Shown piece after piece: positions 20,501 to 29,216 of a DNA stretch of 64,000 bases. How positions within the stretch are numbered: the stretch's first letter is position 1; the number at the start of each line of letters is the position of its first letter. Source of the stretch: Chondrilla cf. caribensis (Eukaryota; Porifera; Demospongiae; Chondrillida; Chondrillidae); contig OZ026561.1 of the NCBI GenBank assembly GCA_964020155.1, positions 1,879,047 to 1,943,046 of the forward strand, read 5' to 3'. The notes beneath the pieces were generated by a model. That model was not told the origin of the DNA. It was given only the letters and a program-made list of their open reading frames with translations, and made no database searches. A program made the translations under genes and the position numbers.

Positions 20501-23500
20501 ATAATATTATTCATGCACACTGTATTAGACATGTTGTCACAAATGAATTACATCTCTTTGATTTGTAGATACTCAATGCCCATGTCCACTGCCACCATCC
20601 TATGGACTCACTAGTGCATGCTCTGGTTATGTATCACCTGGATATAAAGTCAATTACTACTGTAGTAGTACCTACACTTTGTTCGGTGTTCAAAATAGAA
20701 CTTGTCAAGGAAACGGTCTCTGGACAGGAAGTAATCCATCTTGTGTTCGAGGTTGGAATTGTTATGATCTGGAAATTGCATTAATGATATGCAACAGTGA
20801 AGTAAACGTGCTCTAAAGTTGTTTTCTTGTTGCTTCCCCCTCTCTAAATCAGGTTGTTCATGTCCTCCCCCTCCTGTGAATGGCTACACTACGTCTTGTT
20901 ATGGTTATGATTCTTATTATAGCTACGTTTATTACAATTGTTACGGTGGTTATCAATTGTACGGAAGTAGAAGCAGATATTGTACATCTTCTGGTACTTG
21001 GACTGGGAGTGCTCCCGTTTGTATAAAAAGTAAGTAATCCATGATTAGGTAAGCAATTGACTATTATTACACTGTTTATCATTAAACAAATAGAAATAGT
21101 ATAAATAAATAGTAAATGTAACACACAATAATATGATCATTTCCACAATTGTAAGCAATCATTCCATTGTATGACTTAATGTTTAAAATAGTAGGTAATA
21201 CATAATTATTATATGTTGGGATATGGAGGAGGTCAATGTCCTTGTCACCTTTCAGGTACCCCATGTCCGTGTCCTGCTCTAGCCAATGGTAGGACCTCAT
21301 CCTGCTCTGGAACAGCCAGTGCTGGTTCGTACCTTTATTACTATTGTAACAGTGGTTACTATCGAGATGGAAGTAGCTCCGCGAGATGTCTTTCTTTTGG
21401 CAACTGGAGTGACATAACAACGTGTAAAAGGAGTAAGTAATAACCATATCTGGGTAGCACTAGGCTATTATTTGAGAGCACTCATATGAACGGTACTCTT
21501 AAATGAAAAGGAGAGACACTATAATATACTTGTAACTACTGCTGTATAATAGTAAACGTTGAAGTTTATTGAAGTTGACATGTGTTGAATAACAATGCAA
21601 ACAGTTTTCATAACAATAAAGTCAGTGTTTCGTAACTGCTTTACATTATTTTGTATAATGTACAATAGCAGTCTGGATAGGTCGTACATACAAAATTGTG
21701 GTGTTCTATGTAAAAATTGATGTTCACTTCTTCTTCATTTTCCGATTCATGCTCAGTTGGATTGCATATCCTTTAACAGGAACATAAGCAAGTTCGGCAT
21801 TAGAACCCCTTGCCATTCGCCATATTCACAATAGGGATGGCAAAACCTTGATATTTGAGATCACCACATTCATATCATTCAAGAATGTCCTTGAGAAATG
21901 CATTTCACTAGTACATAGTATTTTTTTCGCCAAAATACATTGTTTAGTATACCTTATCATGCAGTTCAACCCTGTGCCTGTCCTTCACCACCCAACAATG
22001 GCTCTGTCAACTGCAATGGATCTCATCTTGCTGGTACTGGTAGCAGAGTGACATACTCCTGTAACAGTGGTTACACCCTATCAGGAAGTAGCTATAGGAC
22101 ATGTCAAAACAGTGGAAATTGGACAGGAACTGCTCCAACCTGTGGAACAAGTATGCTACATGTACATGTATGTATGTAGCACACCAAATGCATACTTCTT
22201 ATCTGAGGTCATTGTATCAGTTCTGGGTGACACATCCTACATTGTATTGAGACTTATAGTAAGCTTTGCAATTATACCTTTCAAAAAGCATTTTAACTGA
22301 AAACAAGGATTGGAGAAATTATATAATTAACCTCTGTAGATTACAGATTCAATCCTATAGACTGAAATGGTAATAATATATTTATGTCAAATTTATCGTT
22401 TAAAGGAGACCAATGTACTTGTCCACCCTCTCCATCTAATGGATACATCAGTTATTGTTCAGGAACAACCAACTATGGTAACTACATCTATTATTACTGC
22501 AACAGTGGATATTCTCGAAGTGGTAGCTTCTACAGAAGATGTGAGGTTGGTGCTTCCTGGTCAGGGAGTGCCCCATTGTGTTTGAGAAGTAAGCTGCAAG
22601 AAATATAGTATATTTAATATGTTATTAATATATTATAATTATTATTATTATATTATTATTATGTGTCCTTATGGCATACTTCTGTAGATAGATGCCTCTG
22701 TCCACCTTCTCCAAGTAATGGATACACAACAAGCTGTTATAATACAGATCCTGTTGGTTCTTATGTGTACTACTACTGTAACAGTGGATATCTCCTGACA
22801 AGTGGAGGTAGTTCAAGAAGATGTCTGCTTGGAGGAAACTGGACAGGAAGTGAACCAGTTTGCGAGAAAAGTGAGTGTTTGTATATCTTTGCTTGTGCGA
22901 TTATGTTTTTTAGTTCAATTGCACTAACGTATAGCTAACCTATTTCCACGTCAAGCTAAATAATCCTGATTAGGTTGCTGATAATACAATATCCATGTTA
23001 CTGATTCAAAAGTAACTAGTATAAACTTGAGACATGTACATTGTAAGTAAGTCATAGATTCTGAAGTTAACTGATTCGAAAAAGTTATGTAGTGTGTAGA
23101 CTGATGATATTTTATGATATTATATATGTTAGTGATACATATCAATCAAATGACTTTCAGAGGTGATTCTGATGTTATACTCTTCAATTTCACAGAGATG
23201 TGTTCCTGTCCATCACCTCCCAGAAATGGCTTCATTTCTGGGTGTAATGTGACTGGAAATACTGTTGAATACTCCTGTAGAAGTGGGTACTACTTGGTGG
23301 GTGCTAGTACTAGAATATGCCTAACTGGTACTACCTGGACAGGACTTGTTCCAACCTGCGAAAGAGGTGAAATTAATGTAAATCGGAAGCAATTAAAAAT
23401 ATGTTATTTCATGTTTTCACTACTGTTATGAACTTAGAATACTCATGTTTCTGTCCTCCTGCTCCAATCAACGGATTGAGGAACTGTAGTGGAAGCAATG

Positions 23501-26500
23501 AAGTAGCTGCTTATAGCGGTTTGCATTATAAGTGTAACAGTGGATATCATGTTGTTGGTGATGAGTACAGAACATGTCACCCTAGTGGGAATTGGACTGG
23601 GCGTACTCCAGTCTGTGAGAAAGGTGATCATTCATGGATTACAACCCACATAGAAACGTCATTATGAACTTGTAACCATGTAGCAAAAACTCATTCATAT
23701 GTCTTGTTGACAAGTTTTAATACAGTTGGGTCTCAAAATGTCTCCATGTAAATATTTATTATCATGTCACTTTTATTTGGGATATTGTTAACTTTTGCAC
23801 ACATATACGCACGCACGCATGTATGCACGCACGCACACACGCGCGCACGCATGCATGCACATACACACATCGTCAAACACACACACACAAACTGCTTAAA
23901 AACTGAGTGTGATTAAAAATTCCATACAGTGGTATAATATTCATTTCATGAATATAATGCAATATCCTTGTATTATTTAATATCTGCACCATTCCAAATA
24001 TACCATGTATTCTCCCTAGGCATCCTTTATCTTACTCATTATATGCAGAAATAAATGTGGTGAAATTTGTCAGGCCCTACAGTATATACAAATATTAATG
24101 CATATTGGATTTGTGCAGATATGTATGACATTGTATAATATTATATAATATTATAATAATTATAGTTTACCAAACTTGATGGGTACATACGTATGTCTCT
24201 ACAGATAGTAAATGCCAATGCCCACTACCACCATCCTATGGACACATTACTACATGTTCTGGATTTGTACCTGCTGGTTATAAAGTGAGTTACTACTGTA
24301 ACAGTGGGTACAGTCTATTTGGTATCAAGTCTAGGACGTGTGAAGGAAATGGATCTTGGACAGAAAGTGACCCAATTTGCCTTGATGGTGAGATTATTGT
24401 ACAGCAAAATTCTGCTTGGTATTCCGTCTGTCTCGAAAATAACATTCACCATTGACAAATAATTTCAGGTTGTCCATGTCCTACAATTCGAAATGGATAC
24501 TCCTACTGCAGTAGGTACCGAGGTTATGGTAATTCAGTTAGTTATTTTTGTCACAGTGGATACCATCGCATTGGAAGTAGCTATGGAATCTGTCAGTTGG
24601 ATGGCTCCTGGTCACCAAGCCCTCCAGTGTGTATGGGAGGTTAGTTTAGCAAGCATTTGTATGCACCATTACGATCGTGTTCACTAAGCCAAATTGGACA
24701 TTTATGCTATATTATAGGTCCACCTTGCTTGTGTCCAAGTCAGCCCAACAATGGCTACACTTCTTACTGTTTTCGTACTGCCACTGTTGGGTCACGTATC
24801 AATTATTACTGCAATAGTGGGTACTACCTCACTGGAGATAGTAATGTAACTTGTCTACATTCTGGCAATTGGAGTACAGCACCTATATGTGAGCAAGGTA
24901 TGTACATAATGTTAGGAATAATACAAGGAATGTGTACATATCTGAATATAGTTTACTGATTGTAATAATATTATTATTGATGTCTTTCATCTTATATTCA
25001 CCAAATGCTAGTCAAACCATGTCCCTGTCCATCATCACCCACCAATGGCTTGACAAACTGTAATGGATCTCATCTTGCTGGTACTGGTGGCATAATGACA
25101 TACTCCTGTAACAGTGGTTACACCTTAGCAGGGAATAGCAGTAGGATGTGCCAAACTAGTGGCAATTGGACAGGAACAAATCCGACCTGTGTGAAAGGTC
25201 TGAATATTCTGTATAAGTACACAATAATGTTGAACATCTAATAACTAATCATATGTTCTCCACACCAACCTCTCTCAAAGGTTGCACTTGCCCATCAGCA
25301 CCAGCTAATGGCTACATAGATGATTGTTCAGGAACAAAGCCTGTTGATTCCGTTTTATCATATCACTGTAACACTGGATATGCAATTCTTAGTACTGACA
25401 CATCAAGGATTTGTCAGAGTGATGGAGAATGGTCAGGAACTACTCCCAAGTGTGAGAAAGGTTTGTGCATCATAGTATGAATCATTGATTACATATTCAC
25501 CCGGCTATTTTGTTATTGCCAGCCAACTGCCCATGTCCTTCACCTCCTGCAAATGGTAGCATTGCCTCGTGTGTTGGATCAACCTCGGTTGGAGCCTACA
25601 TCCACTACTACTGTGATAGCGGGTATGAACGTGTTGGGGACTTTGCTAGAATGTGTCAAGTTGGAGGTTTCTGGACAGGAACAACTCCTACATGTGAAAA
25701 GAGTAAGTATTGGTAATATTGTAATTGTACATATATATAATATGTAGGGGCTTGATGCTTCTTTAGCGGTATTAGATCCATCTCTTAGGGGAGAAGAAAT
25801 CATGAAACTAATATACAAATAATGATAATAATAAGGACATTGTATTAATTATATGTGTGCCTTTAATTACAAATAATAGCCCTGCACTATAGAATGCCCA
25901 TGTATATGCCTTAGGTTCATAAATTATTAACCAGCGATTTTTTGTACTTCACCTTAGCCAGCATTGATGACGATTAGCTCATTTCACATTAGTTATCTCC
26001 ATGGGTATACGTACTTAGTTCTTTCTGTATATGAACAATTTCCGCGATTGTTTCAAATGCATTGACAAACGAATAATAATTATTATGTGAAGAGTGTCTG
26101 TTGTCTCTTTAGTGTACAAGTATAGAGGCTAGGTGTGTAATGCCCACATACAGCAGAAGCATAAATTGAAAGTATCAAAATTTTGTACCAACCATAGTCA
26201 GGAACTTCCCACTATGATATTAAAATTGAAATGAAGTAATACAGAGTAAAGACAATATACGTACGTATGCATGGAGGTAGGAAATATATTTCAGGCATTA
26301 GGTGATAATTTGTATTAGGATGTGTACATGATTGGGGCTACGAAGTGTGTGTGAACAATTTTAAGTCAAAATTGGCTACAATTAATATTTATAATGTTTT
26401 ATGAAATATTTACATATACAGACAACTGTCCTTGTCCATCCTCTCCCGCTAATGGATATGTAACTGGATGTTCTGAAACAAGTTCAGTTGGTTATTATGT

Positions 26501-27079
26501 GTACTACTACTGTAACAGTGGATATCTAATGACAAGTGGAGATAGTCCAAGAAAATGTACAATTGGAGGTAACTGGACAGGAAGGGAACCAGTTTGTGAA
26601 ATAGGTGTGTGTGTGTGTGTGTTTGCGTGTGAGTCGTTGTGTGTTTTTGTATGTATGTTCGTGTTTCCTGCATGTAGTATGTGCCCATGTGTGTATGTGT
26701 GCATTGTCTTTCTCTATTCTGAGTTAGTAGAATTGGCATTCATTACCTACACTGGTTGATATATGAGATATGTCCCTTCCAAACTTGCTGTGCAGCTACA
26801 GTTACCCTTCCAATTTATTACTGAAGGCGTCAGTGCATAACTAACTTGTGTCATGGGATCACAATTTTGTCATTGTTCTATTGTTCACTGCATGATGTTG
26901 ATGTTGTTATTGATATGAAATTGGTGTGATCCATTAATGGAAAGGGTGATGCATCAGTAATAACTTGATTGCAAGTGTGCTGTATTGGTAACTGCAAGTG
27001 TCTTGTAGAGGTTTTATGAACTGCTTTTTTCCTTGATCTACCTGCCTACTTTGACACAAAATTAATATATATATATATA

Positions 27080-27140
<61 letters not shown>

Positions 27141-28015
27141 GTAGTGCATATGTGATCAAGGGAGCAAATGAATTGCATTTATACAAAGGAGCTTTTTGAT
27201 AATCAGAGTAAATAGTAAGCTGTTGGCAAGTATTTCTTTTCTAAAGGTGCATCTAGCTACACTGTTACAACCTGCTTACATCAAAATAATATTATTATGA
27301 CAATGAAATTCATTATCTACTACACTGGTACCTCTCTTTGCACTCACAGGCAACTGTAAATGCCCTCCTGCCCCCGTCAATGGACTGATAAATTGTTATG
27401 GTGCACCTAAAGTTGGGTTTCAGATTTCGTATCAGTGTAAAGAAGACTACCTTTTGCTAGGAGACAGCAGTAGAGCATGTCAACCAGGAGGAAACTGGAC
27501 AGGAAATGATCCAATATGTTTTGGTTAGTCATAGTCAAAGAAAATGATTCAGAAACCAAATATGTGTTAACTTGTAGTTGATATAGGAACAGTTAAAATC
27601 AGTAAAATTTACACAATGTACATATAACTGAGAATAGCCTGCTTTCTCATTTTTGGAGACACAGCACAAACATTTTTTATTTTATACAGATTTAAAAAAG
27701 GCAAGCCAAGTGTCTACTGATTCTGACGCTGGTCGTGATGCTCTCTTTGGATTATTTGGTTTTGTGATTCTTCTAATTGTGGTGTGTTTAACAGTGGCCG
27801 TGGTTGTATGGCTTGTGAAGAGACGCTCTGGTAAGCATGCTAGTGAACCTGAACACATCATCTCCTTTGCAAACCGTCACCCAGAAGACTCTCACTATGA
27901 TGCCCACACCTTGCAATCCGAGAGCACCTATGAGGAAGTGAAGTCTTGCGACATCACTATGAGGAACACATCTTTTATTTCAGAAGATGAGGAAAATGCC
28001 ACTGATAGTAAATAG
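14374..28015 (+). CDS. Gene 3: complete 24-CCP transmembrane receptor
   Basis: The order is: signal peptide; modules H-I-A-K-T-S-P-M, H-V-A-K-G-C-F-M, H-I-A-K-D-N-C-Z; then a transmembrane exon. That is 26 exons and about 1575 residues. Every CCP exon is a multiple of three and every junction is phase 1. There is no stop codon or broken splice site, so I call it intact. The first two super-units end with M; the third ends in the membrane-proximal Z module and shares D, N, C and Z with gene 2. CCP proteins of this shape act in complement regulation, adhesion or ligand capture at the cell surface; the ligand is unknown. Introns longer than 300 bases that are not listed separately (for example 17318-17713, 17894-18670, 18851-19361, 20052-20568, 21433-21964 and 25703-26421) show nothing I recognise. 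A possible polyadenylation signal ATTAAA lies at 28068-28073. Confidence 0.88.
14463..14525. repeat. GT microsatellite in intron 1 of gene 3
   Basis: A pure GT run of about 62 bases sits 30 bases after the donor of the signal-peptide exon. Confidence 0.93.
14615..14797 (+). CDS. Gene 3: H-type CCP module (unit 1)
   Basis: SCSCPHPPSYGYTSGC, SPGHVIDYYC, MCQENGTW, SCVN. The acceptor TTTAAGGAG offers two AGs three bases apart, both in phase, so the start may be 14615 or 14618. Confidence 0.88.
14798..16631 (+). other. Long intron 2 of gene 3
   Basis: It contains a 712-base inverted-repeat element (15182-15893), less AT-rich than its surroundings. Flanks 14800-15180 and 15894-16631 show no exon. 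The 90-codon frame at 15246 lies inside the element and resembles nothing I know. Confidence 0.55.
15182..15893. mobile_element. Non-autonomous element with inverted ends
   Basis: The left end AAGGTAAAATGGGGTAACTT and the right end (complement AAGGTAAAATGGTAAAAAGG, then GTAACTTCGG) are inverted repeats. The ends resemble those of the element at 57697-58444 (AAGGTAATTCGGGGTAATTC). No transposase is coded. The matching intron of gene 4 (36590-37175) lacks it. Confidence 0.7.
16632..16805 (+). CDS. Gene 3: I-type CCP module (unit 1)
   Basis: GCPCPSIQNGYTSSC, a Tyr-rich loop (STYRRFYSYIYYYC), GYHRVGSNYGIC, SWSPSPPTC. Confidence 0.92.
16880..17059 (+). CDS. Gene 3: A-type CCP module (unit 1)
   Basis: TPCPCPPAPANGTTSYCSGTAS, LYYYCNSGYYREGSSYRKC, NWTEAPTCER. 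The intron before it is only 74 bases. Confidence 0.92.
17132..17317 (+). CDS. Gene 3: K-type CCP module (unit 1)
   Basis: VKPCPCPSSPANGFTSC, SHLAGTGSRVTYSC, TCQTSGNWTGTSPIC. The intron before it is 72 bases, so I, A and K sit tightly together. Confidence 0.93.
17714..17893 (+). CDS. Gene 3: T-type CCP module (unit 1)
   Basis: CTCPTAPLNGYTRSC, TDPVGSSVRYYCYSGYTLIG, WSTTKPTCQKS. Closest to the gene 4 exon at 52567. Gene 4 has two T modules per unit and gene 3 only one. Confidence 0.92.
18671..18850 (+). CDS. Gene 3: S-type CCP module (unit 1)
   Basis: TCSCPAYPSNGYTSYCSGS, SVGNTIYYYC, GYSRVGDFSRRCQYGGNW. Confidence 0.92.
19362..19550 (+). CDS. Gene 3: P-type CCP module (unit 1)
   Basis: QCPCPSPPANGTILSNC, QSFGSYLYFSC, SGFYQSSGNTARRCSPGG, LVCEKG. 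The type is recognised by YFSC and FYQSSG. Confidence 0.92.
19866..20051 (+). CDS. Gene 3: M-type CCP module, end of unit 1
   Basis: PCSCPPSPTNGSMNCSAN, LHYECDTGYHVVGNGFRSC. It is the most divergent M module (DELAAYS for NEVAAYS, CDTGY for CNSGY), so unit 1 of gene 3 was probably not recently homogenised. Confidence 0.92.
20569..20751 (+). CDS. Gene 3: H-type CCP module (unit 2)
   Basis: QCPCPLPPSYGLTSAC, SPGYKVNYYC, TLFGVQNRTC, SNPSCVRG. Confidence 0.92.
20853..21029 (+). CDS. Gene 3: V-type CCP module (unit 2)
   Basis: CSCPPPPVNGYTTSC, then a loop made mostly of Tyr and Ser (YGYDSYYSYVYYNC), GGYQLYGSRSRYC. This loop is shorter than in the gene 4 V modules. There is no I module after it, unlike units 4 and 5 of gene 4. 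Confidence 0.9.
21256..21432 (+). CDS. Gene 3: A-type CCP module (unit 2)
   Basis: TPCPCPALANGRTSSC, LYYYCNSGYYRDGSSSARC, NWSDITTCKR. Confidence 0.92.
21965..22150 (+). CDS. Gene 3: K-type CCP module (unit 2)
   Basis: QPCACPSPPNNGSVNC, SHLAGTGSRVTYSC, TCQNSGNWTGTAPTCGT. The ending CGTS is unusual for this type, which normally ends CVKG. Confidence 0.92.
22406..22588 (+). CDS. Gene 3: G-type CCP module (unit 2)
   Basis: CTCPPSPSNGYISYCSGT, YGNYIYYYCNSGYSRSGS, SAPLCLRS. Tandem acceptors AAAGGAG give two in-phase starts, 22406 and 22409. It is the closest full-length relative of the truncated exon at 1905. Confidence 0.9.
22688..22870 (+). CDS. Gene 3: C-type CCP module (unit 2)
   Basis: CLCPPSPSNGYTTSC, TDPVGSYVYYYC, GYLLTSGGSSRRC, GGNWTGSEPVC. 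Confidence 0.93.
23196..23366 (+). CDS. Gene 3: F-type CCP module (unit 2)
   Basis: CSCPSPPRNGFISGC, TGNTVEYSCRSGYYLVG, TCERG. It is three residues shorter than the other F modules between Cys1 and Cys2. Confidence 0.92.
23438..23623 (+). CDS. Gene 3: M-type CCP module, end of unit 2
   Basis: CFCPPAPINGLRNCSGSN, GLHYKCNSGYHVVGDEYRTC, TPVCEKG. The F-M intron is 71 bases. Confidence 0.93.
23799..23890. repeat. Alternating purine-pyrimidine tract
   Basis: About 90 bases of ACGC, ATGC and ACAC repeats in the intron between units 2 and 3 of gene 3. Such tracts can adopt Z-DNA; that they do so here is inference. Confidence 0.75.
24205..24387 (+). CDS. Gene 3: H-type CCP module (unit 3)
   Basis: KCQCPLPPSYGHITTC, VSYYCNSGYSLFGIKSRTCEGNGSW, DPICLDG. 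It has no internal Met and is easily missed by frame scans, but both splice sites are good. It is the intact partner of the broken exon at 3286. Confidence 0.9.
24469..24639 (+). CDS. Gene 3: I-type CCP module (unit 3)
   Basis: CPCPTIRNGYSYC, RYRGYGNSVSYFCHSGYHRIG, SWSPSPPVC. It is one of the shortest modules (57 codons). Confidence 0.92.
24718..24897 (+). CDS. Gene 3: A-type CCP module (unit 3)
   Basis: PPCLCPSQPNNGYTSYC, INYYCNSGYYLTGDSNVTC, NWSTAPIC. It pairs with the gene 2 exon at 3765. Confidence 0.92.
25012..25197 (+). CDS. Gene 3: K-type CCP module (unit 3)
   Basis: VKPCPCPSSPTNGLTNC, SHLAGTGGIMTYSC (other K modules have SRVTYSC), MCQTSGNWTG. Confidence 0.93.
25281..25460 (+). CDS. 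Gene 3: D-type CCP module (unit 3)
   Basis: CTCPSAPANGYIDDC, SYHCNTGYAILSTD, ICQSDGEWSG, KCEKG. The pair with gene 2 at 4292 shows the shared K-D-N-C order. Confidence 0.92.
25523..25702 (+). CDS. Gene 3: N-type CCP module (unit 3)
   Basis: NCPCPSPPANGSIASC, IHYYCDSGYERVGDFARMC, TPTCEKS. Short introns of 83 and 62 bases lie before D and before N. Confidence 0.92.
26422..26604 (+). CDS. Gene 3: C-type CCP module (unit 3)
   Basis: NCPCPSSPANGYVTGC, YVYYYCNSGYLMTSGDSPRKC, EPVCEIG. The donor GTGTGTGTGT starts a GT-rich stretch, as in the C exon at 2108. Confidence 0.92.
26605..27349 (+). other. Intron between C and Z modules of gene 3
   Basis: GT-rich at the start. A TA microsatellite lies at about 27065-27139. 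F, X and Y modules, present at this place in gene 2, are absent and no relic of them is seen. Confidence 0.7.
27065..27139. repeat. TA microsatellite
   Basis: About 75 bases of TA repeat with one CT interruption, in an intron of gene 3. Confidence 0.93.
27350..27523 (+). CDS. Gene 3: Z-type CCP module, next to the membrane
   Basis: NCKCPPAPVNGLINC, ISYQCKEDYLLLGDSSRACQPGGNW, PICFG. All four cysteines are present, unlike its gene 2 partner at 7627. Confidence 0.9.
27690..28015 (+). CDS. Gene 3, last exon: transmembrane helix and tail
   Basis: It begins DLKKASQVSTDSDAGRD. A helix (FGFVILLIVVCLTVAVVVWLV) is followed by KRRSGKH and a tail of about 60 residues. The tail has STYEEV (27923-27940), which fits the inhibitory-motif pattern S-x-Y-x-x-V; genes 1 and 2 have N in place of the Ser. 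It ends at TAG (28013-28015). Confidence 0.9.
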
Positions 28016-28397
28016 AGTGATCTGGTATGAAGAAATCAACTTGTAACTCAACATTTGTAGTGTTAAGATTAAATGCCTTAATAACTAGCTATGTAGACTG
28101 TAACAGTATTATTTGTGATTGTATATAGCATCTGATTATTACTGCTGGGACGATTTAACAATTGATTAATCAATTGAATGCTGTTTCAAATCTGACTATT
28201 ATTGATGGTGCAAGCAAATGGATTGACTGCAGGAAGTAATTAAGTCAGTAGCTCAGGAAGCCACCCACATCTTATAACCCACAACCGGTACCTTCACTCC
28301 ATGGGTTCAAATTCATTTTGTACTGAAATGTGAATGAAGACTCTGAAGACTCCATGTCACTCTTGATGGATGAATAATCACACACCCACTTGATTAC
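28016..28397 (+). other. 3' flank of gene 3 up to the retrotransposon
   Basis: Non-coding. A possible ATTAAA polyadenylation signal is at 28068-28073. Nothing else is recognised. Confidence 0.5.
28393..28397. repeat. Target site duplication, left copy
   Basis: ATTAC directly before the LTR; the same five bases follow the other LTR at 32785-32789. Confidence 0.9.
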
Positions 28398-28621
28398 TGT
28401 GATATCGCTCACTCAAAGTAAAACGAATATCAACTACTCTAAACTAGGTCGGCACGACTACAAATCGAACTGATTATTTCACTTAATTCAAAAGGAAAAT
28501 CACTGAACACGTGGTCACACCATAGATACTAAAAATAGCATTACGTAATAATAATGAAATAGAACAGATAATTAATCAAGATCAAACACTCATGCAAACA
28601 CAAAACACTTCAGTCAGTACA
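28398..28621 (-). repeat. 3' LTR of the retrotransposon
   Basis: It starts TGTGATATCGC and ends CAGTCAGTACA on the plus strand. It differs from the other LTR at two sites (CAAAAGG against CAAGAGG, TTACGTA against TTATGTA). Confidence 0.95.
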
Positions 28622-28634
28622 TCTCCTCCCCTTT
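28622..28634 (-). promoter_or_regulatory. Polypurine tract
   Basis: On the minus strand AAAGGGGAGGAGA directly precedes the 3' LTR, the usual primer place for plus-strand DNA synthesis. Confidence 0.85.
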
Positions 28635-28652
28635 CAAAATGGAGAGTCACAG

Positions 28653-29216
28653 TCAGTAACGAAGACGATCAGGTGGCTGCCTAATCCGCTGAGGATAGCG
28701 AGGTACAGGAGGTTGGTCATGACCATTCGAGAGATTCGGGTCATTAGCTGGAGTACTGTCAGGATAAACAAAATTGTCTCCCACTGATCCAGACGAACCA
28801 GGAACAGCATCGGCTACAGACTCGGGACAGCCACGAAGTTGATCCACATGACACTTCACCACATGACCTTGAACGTCTACGCCATATGTTACTGGACCAC
28901 ACTGATTGATGATGATTCCACGGGACCACTTGCTGGTGTTGGAACGATGAACCTTTACCATCACACTCTGACCCACAACAAATAGTCGACTTTTAGAGCG
29001 ACGGTCAAAATTGAGCTTCTGAGTAGCTTGCTTGCTCAAAACTTCGGAATTCACATTGGGGCGTAGCAGGTCAAATCGTGTTCTCAAAGGGCGACCCAAG
29101 AACAACTGACTTGGAGGCCGGTTCGTGGTAGCATGCGGAGATGCCCGGTACTCGAACAGAAACTGGGACAGACGTCGAGAGAATGACTGTCCACTGGATT
29201 CTGATGCCTTTAACGC
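28653..29216 (-). CDS. Integrase C-terminal part, after an in-frame stop
   Basis: This is the continuation of pol in the same frame after the TGA at 29217-29219; it is 187 codons plus a stop at 28653-28655. It carries the end of the integrase core (FEYRASPHATTNRPPSQLF), the FLGRPLRTRFDLL stretch and a GPVTY segment like the GPY/F module of many Ty3/gypsy integrases. A Pro-rich end with PRYPQRIRQPP follows. It has no start codon of its own and would be made only if the TGA is read through. Confidence 0.85.
   Translation of the reverse strand, partial: ALKASESSGQSFSRRLSQFLFEYRASPHATTNRPPSQLFLGRPLRTRFDLLRPNVNSEVLSKQATQKLNFDRRSKSRLFVVGQSVMVKVHRSNTSKWSRGIIINQCGPVTYGVDVQGHVVKCHVDQLRGCPESVADAVPGSSGSVGDNFVYPDSTPANDPNLSNGHDQPPVPRYPQRIRQPPDRLRY

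Noticed and set aside
20858..21124. Minus-strand open frames opposite CCP exons (many sites)
   Set aside because: They are antisense shadows: CCP exons rich in TAC, TGT and GGT codons rarely give stop codons on the other strand.
14374..28015. Naming gene 3 as CR1, factor H, C4BP or a selectin
   Set aside because: The modules are generic CCPs. No lectin, EGF, CUB or vitronectin domain is seen, and the super-unit order could have arisen independently. No symbol is justified.
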